Below, piece after piece: positions 1 to 7,938 of a DNA stretch of 64,000 nucleotides. Below the pieces are notes generated by a model that saw nothing but the letters and a program-made list of their open reading frames with translations, did not search any database and was not told the origin of the DNA. How positions within the stretch are numbered: the stretch's first letter is position 1; each line of letters begins with the position of its first letter. The position numbers and the translations under genes were made by a program. The stretch spans positions 1 to 64,000 of the forward strand of contig JAGWWF010000012.1 of assembly GCA_018970445.1 (NCBI GenBank), in the 5' to 3' direction. The stretch is from Alphaproteobacteria bacterium (GTDB lineage: Bacteria > Pseudomonadota > Alphaproteobacteria > Sphingomonadales > Sphingomonadaceae).

Positions 1-1
1 G

Positions 2-1594
2 CGGCTGTACCGCAGGCTCACCCACCTCGCAGATCTCCGAACGGCACTTGTCGATCAGCGGATTGAACCGCGCCTCGGACGTCAGCTGGAACGGCTGAAC
101 ATGGCCCAACAGGAGGCCAATGTGCGCCGATCGGATATTGGCATCCGTCTTCGCCACCTGTTCGACCGCAGCCAGCAACTGCTTGAACTTGCGGCCCAGG
201 ACCGGCTTGTCAGCACGGCTGGCCGCCACATCGGGGATGGTCGAATCCGGTTTGCCGATGCGCTGTCCAGACGGCGCGCCTTGGAACTGGCTGCTGCCAA
301 AGCGACAATCACGAGAACGGCAAAGACCATCGCGATCGAAGTTCGGCGCGCGCTGGTCAAGTATCGCCGGGCCCAGCGCGCTCTAGTAGATGCCGATGCA
401 AACGGCCTTCGTCTTCGCATGCAACAGACCGCCCTTGTGGAGGCCGAAGCGGCAAAGGCATGGTTGATGGCGGCCCGAAACCACCAGGATGCTCTCGATC
501 GAGCAATGGCCGGCGGCCGGTTTGACCGGGCATTGTGGGATCTGCGGGAAGGCGCACTCCAGCGTCTGGTCCATAGCGACGGCCTTGCTTCTGACCTTAG
601 CCGGCTGGGTGCCGCTGAACGCCTGGCCAAGGCCAACGTTGATTATCATCATCAGCAGGATGCCGCCGGGCGTCAGATGGAGGCTGCTCGTGTCGGCCTC
701 CGGGATGCGAGCGACCGCCTCGCTGCACTGCTCGATCTCCAGACGATGCGGCGCCTCGCGGCGCATGCGGCCCGTCTGCAAACCGCTGGGGAACTGCGGG
801 CCACAGAACTTCGCGACCGTATGGCCGCGGTTCAGATGGCGGAATCGAGGCTTGCTGCCGTTGCCGAGCGACCGATGGACGATGTTCCTGCAGCCACGCC
901 AGCTGATAGACATCAGCCTGCACCGACACCCCGATCACCTTCGATCCTGGCTCGGTTCCGCACCTTCTTCGCTGGCCCGAAGCCCGCGGAGGCACAGGAC
1001 AATGGCAAGACGGATGCTCTGGCTGAGGATGCTGCGGGCGGCGTACGGTCTGAACACGAAGAAAGACAGCGCATTCAAAAGGAAAGGGAGGCCGCCGAGC
1101 AGAGGCTGGCCGAGGCGGAGCGCCGCAAGGCTGAAGAAGCAGCCACCCGAAATGCCTACTGGCGTGAGGAGTTCCTTCGCATCCTGGACCGCAATTACCT
1201 GCTGCACATGCATGAAGCCAGAGACCTCGACAACCGGTTGATCTATGACGATCCGGGCGACCGCAAGTTCATCGAGCAGACGTTATCCAGGGATGATCTC
1301 AGCCGAGAGGACCGGGATGCCTTCCTCCTCGCGTTCACGTTGGCCAAGCAGGACTATTATCGGAGGGCCGCGAAGCCGCAGCGAGACCATGCTGATGCCG
1401 AAAGTGGGGTATCAATCGACCGCCCTCGCACAGAGCTCAGGACGACCTCGGATCACATGACGCCGGATCGGGTGGCCAATGGGCAGGCACCTTCGCCCGC
1501 CCTGCCCACCGAGCCATCGCCGGAGCCGGAGGCGACCAAGGACCTGCCGGCCTCTGTTCAAAAGGTGCGACCCGAAAAGGACCGGGGCCGATAG
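2..1594 (+). CDS. C-terminal part of a large coiled-coil protein, possibly a mobilisation relaxase (5' truncated by window edge)
   Basis: The reading frame is open from base 2, so the real start lies outside the window; an ATG at 101 is internal or an alternative start. The visible 530 residues are Arg/Ala/Glu rich. They contain long amphipathic helices, a charged coiled-coil block (rich in E, R, K and A, roughly 350-390 counted from base 2) and a Pro-rich low-complexity tail. No enzymatic motif is visible in this part. The next genes are a small ribbon-helix-helix protein and a protein with a relaxase-like PHxH motif, so this may be the accessory C-terminal region of a relaxase or another DNA-transfer protein. 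That assignment is inferred from context only. Confidence 0.5.
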   Translation, partial: RLYRRLTHLADLRTALVDQRIEPRLGRQLERLNMAQQEANVRRSDIGIRLRHLFDRSQQLLELAAQDRLVSTAGRHIGDGRIRFADALSRRRALELAAAKATITRTAKTIAIEVRRALVKYRRAQRALVDADANGLRLRMQQTALVEAEAAKAWLMAARNHQDALDRAMAGGRFDRALWDLREGALQRLVHSDGLASDLSRLGAAERLAKANVDYHHQQDAAGRQMEAARVGLRDASDRLAALLDLQTMRRLAAHAARLQTAGELRATELRDRMAAVQMAESRLAAVAERPMDDVPAATPADRHQPAPTPRSPSILARFRTFFAGPKPAEAQDNGKTDALAEDAAGGVRSEHEERQRIQKEREAAEQRLAEAERRKAEEAATRNAYWREEFLRILDRNYLLHMHEARDLDNRLIYDDPGDRKFIEQTLSRDDLSREDRDAFLLAFTLAKQDYYRRAAKPQRDHADAESGVSIDRPRTELRTTSDHMTPDRVANGQAPSPALPTEPSPEPEATKDLPASVQKVRPEKDRGR

Positions 1595-1716
1595 GCCGAA
1601 TGTCCAAGCATGGTCGACAAGCGACGATGCGCACGAAGCCAGGACAGGATCACCCTTGGAGTTCAGGTGTTCAGGGAAAGCAGGAAAGGAGGTCGGTATT
1701 TGAAAGGAGATGAAAA

Positions 1717-1881
1717 ATGCCAACAAAAACAATGTCAAAAAAGATCGAGAAGATTGCGGTGCGCTTGTCGTGGGAAGAAGCCGAACGGCTGCGACGCGAA
1801 GCACATGACAGGCGAACGACCCTTTCCGAACTCGTCCGGCAAACGCTGGCCAAATCCTGTTCACAGGGGGATGTGCAATGA
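1717..1881 (+). CDS. Small ribbon-helix-helix (CopG/MobC-like) DNA-binding protein, 54 aa
   Basis: This short gene has a good ribosome-binding site (AAAGGAGA, about 1703-1710) 6-7 bases before ATG 1717. The product starts with a basic MSKKIEK stretch. It then shows the ribbon-helix-helix pattern: a beta strand (IAVRLS), helix A (WEEAERLRREAHDRR), a turn (TTL) and helix B (SELVRQTLAKS). Such proteins act as MobC-type relaxosome accessory factors, plasmid copy-number repressors or antitoxins. Its stop overlaps the next start as ATGA (1878-1881), so the two are probably translationally coupled. Position after a putative transfer protein favours a relaxosome or autoregulatory role, but an antitoxin is possible. 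Confidence 0.72.
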   Translation: MPTKTMSKKIEKIAVRLSWEEAERLRREAHDRRTTLSELVRQTLAKSCSQGDVQ

Positions 1882-2438
1882 GCACCATTCACGTTCCCAA
1901 TCCCATCACTTGCACTGGCGAAGCCCCAATCCCGGCCCCGTTTGCTGCCTTCAAGCTGGTTGAAGCCCTGGCGCCACAACTGGTGGCCGACCGGTTTGCC
2001 ACCATTCCCGGAGGCTTGCGGCTTCTGGATGCCGGTACCGATATCATCCTGAACGCCGCGGCGGCCGGCTTGGACAATCATGATCGCAATCAGGTGGCCG
2101 ATCATGTGACGCGGCACCAGGTCAGTGCCCTCAGCATTACTGACACCGCGGTTGGCCTGACCGCCACCGCCTGGTTCCTGCGCCGTGGCCAGCCGCATTG
2201 CATGTCCGGGTTGCGTCCCTGGTTCCATGTTGATGCCGAAGGCCTCATCTTTGCTGCCTCGCCGGCAAACGATCTCGGTGACCGGGTTGAAGCCTTTGTC
2301 GTTCCTCCCGACAAGCCGGCTCAGCCGACGACACTTCTGCTGCGAACGGCTGACGACCTGGTCCGCGGGATCGAAAGTGCGCACCTTCTCATCGATATGT
2401 GGCGGGATATCCTGCTGGTCGGGCGGTTCTCGGCATGA
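1878..2438 (+). CDS. Conserved-looking hypothetical protein, 186 aa
   Basis: I do not recognise this protein. It is translationally coupled on both sides: ATG 1878 overlaps the stop of the ribbon-helix-helix gene, and its stop (2436-2438) overlaps ATG 2435 of the next gene. It has no signal peptide, no membrane segment and no obvious catalytic motif. The sequence reads as a mixed alpha/beta soluble protein. Tight coupling to the two flanking genes suggests one functional unit, perhaps part of a mobilisation or plasmid-maintenance module. Confidence 0.6.
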   Translation: MSTIHVPNPITCTGEAPIPAPFAAFKLVEALAPQLVADRFATIPGGLRLLDAGTDIILNAAAAGLDNHDRNQVADHVTRHQVSALSITDTAVGLTATAWFLRRGQPHCMSGLRPWFHVDAEGLIFAASPANDLGDRVEAFVVPPDKPAQPTTLLLRTADDLVRGIESAHLLIDMWRDILLVGRFSA

Positions 2439-2971
2439 CCACCTTGGACCTCAAGCCCCGCTCCACGCTGTCAGTGTCGGTGCGCTACCGATCCGATGGT
2501 GACCTGGACGAGTATGTCTTCGGCAAGCTGCACCTGCATCCGCATGCCATCCAGCCAACCGACCCATGGTCACCCACTGTGAAGCGGCACGACACGCTGC
2601 TACCGCTGCTGTTGCCCGATGAATTGCAGAATCCGCAGGCGCTGATCGGCTCGTTCCTGTCGCGCACCGATCCCCGGCAGACCGCGATGGCCTTGCACAT
2701 GAAGTTCACCCAGGCTGACAGCCTGCCGGCCCACATGCATTGGGAGGTCGTTCGGGAATTCCTCCTGACGCAGGTCGTCGATGCCTACGAGCTCCCGCTC
2801 ATCATGATCCGCCACGATCCGTTCGAGCGCGGTTTCGTCGATGCGGCGCCGCCCCACATCCATGTGGTGGTGCTGGCCCGGCGGCGCTTGCTCGGCGACT
2901 GGGGGCCGACCACGCCGTTGGTGTTCGATCGCCAGTTCGAAGGCCTGATCAAGCTGTGGCAGGAGTGGTAA
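2435..2971 (+). CDS. Small protein with relaxase-like HxD...PHxH motif (MobA/MobL-like fragment or solitary HUH domain), 178 aa
   Basis: Start ATG 2435 overlaps the previous stop (ATGA). Around residues 125-145 the protein has RHDP, about ten residues, then PPHIHVVVLARR. This resembles motif III of MobQ/MobA relaxases, in which an HxD and a PHxH supply metal-binding histidines. A typical N-terminal catalytic Tyr region is not recognisable, and 178 residues is far shorter than a normal relaxase. It may be a truncated relaxase, a minimal HUH nuclease, or an unrelated protein with a chance His motif. The intact coupling to upstream genes argues against simple decay. Confidence 0.5.
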   Translation: MTTLDLKPRSTLSVSVRYRSDGDLDEYVFGKLHLHPHAIQPTDPWSPTVKRHDTLLPLLLPDELQNPQALIGSFLSRTDPRQTAMALHMKFTQADSLPAHMHWEVVREFLLTQVVDAYELPLIMIRHDPFERGFVDAAPPHIHVVVLARRRLLGDWGPTTPLVFDRQFEGLIKLWQEW

Positions 2972-3018
2972 GCATCCGAAGGCGTTGCCGACCAATCTGT
3001 TCACCGCGATGTGAACCG

Positions 3019-3075
3019 CCCCTGCTTTCTGGGAGACTTCTATCTACGTGAGGAGGCCTCCCAGAAGCCGGGGCA
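3019..3075. repeat. Long imperfect inverted repeat (hairpin) between convergent genes
   Basis: Left arm 3019-3036 pairs with right arm 3059-3075, with one mismatch and one bulged base, around a loop of about 22 bases. It lies 48 bases after the stop of the PHxH protein and 49 bases before the stop of the convergent secreted protein gene. No T-tract follows on either strand, so it is not a canonical intrinsic terminator. It could be a bidirectional terminator, an oriT-type hairpin tied to the mobilisation genes, or a recombination/attachment site. Confidence 0.6.
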
Positions 3076-3123
3076 CTTCAGCAAGCTAGGTAGAAAAACC
3101 GTAGGCGGGTTAACTGGCAATGC

Positions 3124-4242
3124 TCAGTTGGATGGAGGTGCTGCGAGGTCGATCGCCTGTACCTCTGTGCCGATGGCGTAAACCCGCACCCCTGCTTGGG
3201 TGGCGACGGTCTGGAACTTGTTCGCCGCCCGCGCGATGGGGGCCCGTTCCCATGTCTTGCCGCCGTCCTTCGTTCCAAAGCCGCCTGCTGCCGTGCCAAC
3301 GAAGCCGACATCCTTGCTGATGAAACCGATGCCGAACTGGCGCGCGGTCTTGTCTTGCGCCATCTCGATCTCGTGCCATGTCTTGCCCTTGTCGTCACTG
3401 CGGATCACCAGCTGGGTGGCGCGCTCCGCGTCATAGCTTTGCACTGTGGCATAGCCGATATCGCCACCGGCGGGGAAACTGGCCTTCCAGATCAGTTCGA
3501 GCTTCCGGCCGGAACGATAGACTTCACGCCATGTCTTGCCGCCGTCCTTGGTGCGCAGCACAAGGCCTTCGGCCTGTTGCGGATCGGCGTTGGTGGCCGC
3601 GAAGACCAGGCCAGTCAGCTCGTCGAAGAACTTCACGTCGAGGATCATGCCGGCCTGTGCTGTCATGTCGATCACGGTCCAGGTCTTGCCTCCATCAGTG
3701 GAGCGCAGAATGCCGGTTGGCCCGCCCACTCGGCCCGCAGCGTGGATGACCGTACGCGGCTTCAGTTCGCCCTGATAGATGCGCTTAACGGTCAGTATGT
3801 CGATCGCGCACACGCCCTTGATCGAGACTGCGCCAGTATCGACCGCCTCCCATGTCCGCCCGCCATCTCGGGTCCGGTAAAGCGGTGTCGTGTCAGTCAC
3901 GCCAGGGTAATAGTCGGTGCCGATGTTTCCGATGAAGCCGTTCAGCCGGTCGATGAAGCCGACCGCACGCACAAAGGTGCCGGGGCGGCTCGCAATCTTC
4001 TGCCACGTCATGCCGCCATCGGTGGTGGCGAACAGGTCGCCCGCCCCCGTGCCATACCAACCGTGGTTCTGGTCGACGAAGCTGATGCTGTCGCGCTTGC
4101 CGCGATATGCCTCGGTCGGCAAGGTGCGCCATTCCCCCAGGCTTGCGGCAGCGACCGTTGTCGCTGGCGGAAGCGCCTGTTGTGCAGCAAGCGGCGCGGC
4201 AATGACCAGCGCGGCGAGCGCAGCAGCAATTCGTCGGTTCAT
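3124..4242 (-). CDS. Secreted Ycf48/BNR-repeat beta-propeller protein
   Basis: The 372-residue product starts with a clear Sec signal peptide (MNRRIAAALAALVIAAPLAAQ). It is built of repeated Asp-box/BNR-type units: TTDGGMTWQ, TRDGGRTWE, STDGGKTWT, TKDGGKTWR, SDDKGKTWH and TKDGGKTWE. This is the Ycf48-like seven-bladed propeller pattern, also seen in sialidases and plant-type photosystem II assembly proteins. No sialidase catalytic set is evident, so a binding or scaffold role in the periplasm is more likely than hydrolysis. It is the distal gene behind the Mpo1-like gene (36-base gap) and is probably driven by the palindrome-bearing promoter at 4657-4671. Confidence 0.8.
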   Translation of the reverse strand: MNRRIAAALAALVIAAPLAAQQALPPATTVAAASLGEWRTLPTEAYRGKRDSISFVDQNHGWYGTGAGDLFATTDGGMTWQKIASRPGTFVRAVGFIDRLNGFIGNIGTDYYPGVTDTTPLYRTRDGGRTWEAVDTGAVSIKGVCAIDILTVKRIYQGELKPRTVIHAAGRVGGPTGILRSTDGGKTWTVIDMTAQAGMILDVKFFDELTGLVFAATNADPQQAEGLVLRTKDGGKTWREVYRSGRKLELIWKASFPAGGDIGYATVQSYDAERATQLVIRSDDKGKTWHEIEMAQDKTARQFGIGFISKDVGFVGTAAGGFGTKDGGKTWERAPIARAANKFQTVATQAGVRVYAIGTEVQAIDLAAPPSN

Positions 4243-4278
4243 ATGATGCGATCCTCTTGGCTGGGTCGTTTCTGCCGG

Positions 4279-4623
4279 TTAGCGGCGCTGGCTGGCAACC
4301 ACTCCGGCACGCAGCAGTTCCGGCCCCAGGCGGCCGGTCAGTGCGCGGGCAAACATGAGATAGTCGGCAGCCAGCGAATAGACTGGACGCGTGAAAGCGA
4401 GCGGCGTGTTGCCCTCAACAAAAAAATGCCCGATCCATGCCAGGCCATAGGCGCCGACAAACCCCGCCAGCAGGGCCAGCGGCTCACGGGTGATCGCCAG
4501 TGCGATGAGGCACGCCAGGGCCCAGCTGGACGCCGCATAATGGAATCCCCGGCAAGCCGGATTGGCGTGGGCCCGCAGATAGCGCAGCCAGAACTGCCCG
4601 AATGTTTCTTCAGTCGCCTTCAT
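4279..4623 (-). CDS. Mpo1-like (DUF962) small membrane protein
   Basis: I chose ATG 4623 (MKATEETFGQFW), giving 114 aa. Longer starts would run through the shared operator. The protein has the DUF962/Mpo1 signature: an N-terminal HxNPxCRxxHY region, two hydrophobic segments, then WIGHFFxEGNxP followed by a PxYSLxxDY stretch. Yeast Mpo1 is an iron-dependent dioxygenase acting in alpha-oxidation of 2-hydroxy fatty acids; bacterial members are mostly uncharacterised. It is divergent from the ribulokinase operon and upstream of the Ycf48-like gene. Why a lipid-oxidation family member sits in this regulon is unclear. Confidence 0.8.
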   Translation of the reverse strand: MKATEETFGQFWLRYLRAHANPACRGFHYAASSWALACLIALAITREPLALLAGFVGAYGLAWIGHFFVEGNTPLAFTRPVYSLAADYLMFARALTGRLGPELLRAGVVASQRR

Positions 4624-4656
4624 TGGCCTCTCCAACTCGTCCTCCCATCTGGCAAA

Positions 4657-4671
4657 TTTCCAATTGGAATT
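4657..4671. promoter_or_regulatory. Operator-like palindrome a (Mpo1-like / araB divergent promoter)
   Basis: ATTTCCAATTGGAAT on either strand; the core TTCCAATTGGAA (4658-4669) is a perfect 12-base palindrome. It sits midway between the divergent starts at 4623 and 4732. It matches the motif found at seven other promoters in the window. Confidence 0.7.
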
Positions 4672-4731
4672 CAACAATTCTGATTCGACTTTTTCGCTTC
4701 GCATTTGCTAGTAAACGGCGAAGGAGGAGTT

Positions 4732-6417
4732 ATGTCGGACAGCAAGGCAATGTCATGCGCGGTTCTGGGGATCGACCTCGGATCCTCAGCAGCGCGTGCG
4801 GTGATCATGACGCCACGCGAAGGCCGCATCCTGGGGGATGGGGAGGCACCTTATCCCTCCGGCGTTGATAGCGTTCTGACTGACCCGGCGGACCCGGATG
4901 TCGCGCGGCAATCCCCGTTCGATTATCTTGCCGCCATCACCCAAGCAGTGCGTGCAGCCATGGCTCAAGCAAGGACGGCCAGGGTGATGGGCATCGGCAT
5001 TTGTGCCACCGGTTCGACGCCAATCCCCGTGACCGCGAACATGCAGCCGATAGCCGGTCAACCCGGCATGCAGGATCGCCCGGCTGCGCAGGCCTGGATG
5101 TGGAAGGACCACAGCGCTGCCGCCGAGGCAGAAGAGTTCGCGGCCAGCATGGCTCGGGACAATCCCGCGCGGCTGGCAGCAACGGGCGGGGCGACCTCGT
5201 CGGAATGGTTCTGGGCCAAGCTGCTGAAACTGCTCCGCGCTGATCCAGAGGTTGGCGCAATGACGGCTGCTTTTGTCGAACTGCAGGACTTTGTTCCGGC
5301 AGCGCTGTGCGGTGTTGACGATGTGGCCGGGCTTGTGCGCGGGGTGTGTGCGGCGGGGCACAAGGGGCATTGGGACCCGACGCGAGGCGGATGGCCTGAT
5401 CTTGCCAGCCTGTCCCGCCTGCATCCGGAGCTCGGCCGTGCTGCCGGCCCCCTTGCCAATCCGCGCAGCCATACACAAGCGGTGGGGAGGCTCTGCAACG
5501 CCTGGGCCGGACGACTTGGGCTGGAGCCGGGCATCCCGGTTGCGGCGGGCTTGCTTGATGCCCATGCTGGCGCGCTTGGCGCCGGGGTGGCGCCAGGCAT
5601 GCTGGTGCGGATCATGGGCACCAGCAGCTGCGACATCGCCTTGGTCGAGGGGCGCGCCCATGCCATTCCCGCACGCGGTCTGGCCGGCGCGATCGATGAC
5701 TCGGTCGTGCCTGGATTCGTGGGTGTGGAAGCCGGGCAGGCTGCGGTTGGCGATTTGTTCGCCTGGGCGGCGCGCCTGCTCAGACCTGGCGAACCGACCG
5801 GGGCAACAATTGCCGAACTCTCCGCGCTGGCCGCCGGCCTGGCGCCCGGAGAAAGCGGCCTGGTCGCATTGGATTGGAACAACGGCAATCGCTCGGTGCT
5901 GATGGACCCTGCACTCTCCGGTTTGCTGCTTGGCCAGACGCTCGCGACACGGCCCGAACATGTGTTTCGCGCCATGCTCGAAGCCAGCGCCTTTGGCGCG
6001 CGGCGCATCCGCGAACAGCTCGAAGCGGCGGGTGTGCCGATCCGGACCGTGATGGTGTCCGGCGGCGTCATCACCCGCAATGCCCTGGCCCGCTCGATAC
6101 TGGCCGATGTGCTGGGCGTGCCAATTGCGGTTTCCGGGGCCAGCCAGGCCAGTGCGCGCGGCGCAGCCATCACCGCCAGCGTCGCGGCCGGGCTGCATCC
6201 CGATTTGGGCGCTGCGCAGGCAACCATGGTCCCGCCGCCCGAAAGCGTTGCCATGCCCGACCCGGGCCGGGCTGCGACCTATTCGCGGCTCTATGGTCAT
6301 TATCTGACCCTCCACGATGCCTTCGGTGCGGCCACAGCGCCGCTGGGCGGCATGATGCGCGATCTGCGCGCCCTGCGGCGGGCAGCCACATCATCTTCAA
6401 ACGGAGCAAACTCATGA
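4732..6417 (+). CDS. araB: Ribulokinase (FGGY family)
   Basis: Start ATG 4732 follows a strong ribosome-binding site (AAGGAGG, 4721-4727). The 561-residue length equals that of enterobacterial AraB. Family landmarks include GIDLGSSAARA at the N terminus, ATGSTPIPV, MWKDHSAA, GGATSSEWFWAKLLKL, CAAGHKGHW, GLLDAHAGALGAGV, IMGTSSCDI and VPGFVGVEAGQ. These are features of ribulokinase rather than glycerol or xylulose kinases. It would phosphorylate L-ribulose (or a related ketose) with ATP. Its stop overlaps the start of the sugar isomerase gene as ATGA, so the two form an isomerase/kinase operon. No araD epimerase is present in the window. Confidence 0.9.
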   Translation: MSDSKAMSCAVLGIDLGSSAARAVIMTPREGRILGDGEAPYPSGVDSVLTDPADPDVARQSPFDYLAAITQAVRAAMAQARTARVMGIGICATGSTPIPVTANMQPIAGQPGMQDRPAAQAWMWKDHSAAAEAEEFAASMARDNPARLAATGGATSSEWFWAKLLKLLRADPEVGAMTAAFVELQDFVPAALCGVDDVAGLVRGVCAAGHKGHWDPTRGGWPDLASLSRLHPELGRAAGPLANPRSHTQAVGRLCNAWAGRLGLEPGIPVAAGLLDAHAGALGAGVAPGMLVRIMGTSSCDIALVEGRAHAIPARGLAGAIDDSVVPGFVGVEAGQAAVGDLFAWAARLLRPGEPTGATIAELSALAAGLAPGESGLVALDWNNGNRSVLMDPALSGLLLGQTLATRPEHVFRAMLEASAFGARRIREQLEAAGVPIRTVMVSGGVITRNALARSILADVLGVPIAVSGASQASARGAAITASVAAGLHPDLGAAQATMVPPPESVAMPDPGRAATYSRLYGHYLTLHDAFGAATAPLGGMMRDLRALRRAATSSSNGANS

Positions 6418-7925
6418 GCGACACCATCCGCATCTTCTGGCCGGGCGATTACCGCGTTCTGCCCAATCAGCTGGCCGTCCCGCTGCTTGAGGCGGCCACT
6501 GCGCAGCTCGAACGCGCGCTTGACCGGCTGGGCCGCAGGCACGCGCGGATCGAGGGCTTTCTCACCCGCCCCCATGAGACGATCGCCGCGCTCGGCCGGA
6601 TCGATGACCCCTTGATCGGGCTCTACACCCATTGGGTCTATGGCCCGCACACGGTCGATGGCGTGGTGGGCAAGTCCAACCCGTTGCTGATGCTGTCCAA
6701 CTTCTCGGGCACCTGGCCTGGCCTTGTCGGTCTGCTCAACACCGGGGCCTGCCTTTCAGCCGAAGGGCGCGCGCACAGCCGACTCTGGACCGCTGAACCC
6801 ATTGATGCCGACGATGCGACCATGGCGCGATTGGAGGCGTGGTGCGATACCGGGGTGGTCACGCATCCCGATGACTGTGTGCGCACACCACCCCCGGTCT
6901 CTGAGGCTGCGGACGCACTGGCTGGCAACGTCCATGCCGAGATGCAGGCCAGGCGGCCGTTGGTGCTGATGCTTGGCGATACCTCCATGGGCATGACCAA
7001 CGGCTATTTTGGCGTGCGCACGCTGCACAGGCTCGGCTTTTCAGAGCACAAGGTGGATCAGGCCTGGATCATCGATTATGGCCGACGCGTCACCGATCAG
7101 CGGATCGATGATGCGCTCGCCTTCGTGAAGGATCGCGGCGTTACCTTCCACCATGGCGGGGCCAATGCCGCCGACTTTACCGAGCAGGCGACGCGCGAAC
7201 AGCTGCGCGATTATCTCGCCGTGCTCGACATGGTCCATGAATTCGGGGCGGATGCGATTGGCTGGCAGTATCAGCTTGGCCTCATCCACCAGCGCCCGCC
7301 GTCAGACTTCGCCGAGGGCCTGTTCAACTCCACCTGCCGACCGGAAGGCAATGGCGACACCATCGTCGATGCGACCGAGGCTGACCAGGGCAATGTGCTG
7401 CCCATGGAGATGATGAAGCGCCTGCTGAATGCCAAGGGCCTGCATCAGAGTGTGGCCTTCCATGACGTGCGCTGGGGGATTGAACAGGATGGCCGCTTCC
7501 TTTGGGTGCTGCTCAATTCCGGGTCCGCCGGCGCTTTTGCCTTCAACCATGATCCCGGCACGCTGCGCGGCGTGCACAGCTTCCGCCAGCCTGCGCAATA
7601 TTTCCCCACGCCGGGCGGCAGCTTTGCCGGCGAAAGCCTGCCCGGCGCCATCACCTGGGCGCGGGCCTGGCTGGATGATGGTGAGCCGGTGATGGATGTT
7701 GGCGCTGGCGAAGTCGTGCGCCTGCCGCGCGAGACGCTGCGCGCAACATGGGATGCCACCACGCCGGAATGGCCGATCATGATGGCCGACCTGGGCATCG
7801 GCCGTGATGGACTGATGGCGCATTACCAGTCGAACCATATCGCCGTCTGCTACGGTGACATTCTGGGCGAGATGATCGCCCTGTCGCGGAGGCTTGGCTT
7901 CCGGGTGCGTTATCTGGCCGACTGA
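6414..7925 (+). CDS. Sugar isomerase of the L-fucose/L-arabinose isomerase superfamily (not classical AraA)
   Basis: Start ATG 6414 overlaps the araB stop. The frame stays open far upstream inside araB, but that region belongs to the kinase. The 503-residue protein looks like a fucose/arabinose-isomerase-family member (COG2407 type): an N-terminal alpha/beta part with GLYTHWVYGPHTVDG, a central GDTSMGMTNGYFGVRTLHRLG, then GWQYQLG and a C-terminal domain with HYQSNHIAVCYGD. Classical AraA motifs are not seen. Coupling to a ribulokinase suggests it makes L-ribulose from L-arabinose, or handles another aldose with similar stereochemistry (D-arabinose, L-fucose). The family assignment is fairly firm; the substrate is inferred. 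Confidence 0.75.
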   Translation: MSDTIRIFWPGDYRVLPNQLAVPLLEAATAQLERALDRLGRRHARIEGFLTRPHETIAALGRIDDPLIGLYTHWVYGPHTVDGVVGKSNPLLMLSNFSGTWPGLVGLLNTGACLSAEGRAHSRLWTAEPIDADDATMARLEAWCDTGVVTHPDDCVRTPPPVSEAADALAGNVHAEMQARRPLVLMLGDTSMGMTNGYFGVRTLHRLGFSEHKVDQAWIIDYGRRVTDQRIDDALAFVKDRGVTFHHGGANAADFTEQATREQLRDYLAVLDMVHEFGADAIGWQYQLGLIHQRPPSDFAEGLFNSTCRPEGNGDTIVDATEADQGNVLPMEMMKRLLNAKGLHQSVAFHDVRWGIEQDGRFLWVLLNSGSAGAFAFNHDPGTLRGVHSFRQPAQYFPTPGGSFAGESLPGAITWARAWLDDGEPVMDVGAGEVVRLPRETLRATWDATTPEWPIMMADLGIGRDGLMAHYQSNHIAVCYGDILGEMIALSRRLGFRVRYLAD

Positions 7926-7938
7926 TGGGGCTGGTCGG

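Noticed and set aside
3196-4683. Long open frame (495 codons) on the plus strand opposite the Ycf48-like and Mpo1-like genes
   Set aside because: It is antisense to two genes with clear family motifs, has no ribosome-binding site and reads as low-complexity Arg/Ala/Gln sequence.
4786-6315. 509-codon minus-strand frame opposite araB
   Set aside because: A GC-rich shadow of a well-supported kinase; no motif of its own.
7917-7937. Terminator between the isomerase and serine hydrolase genes
   Set aside because: The stem is only five bases with a long loop and no T-tract.
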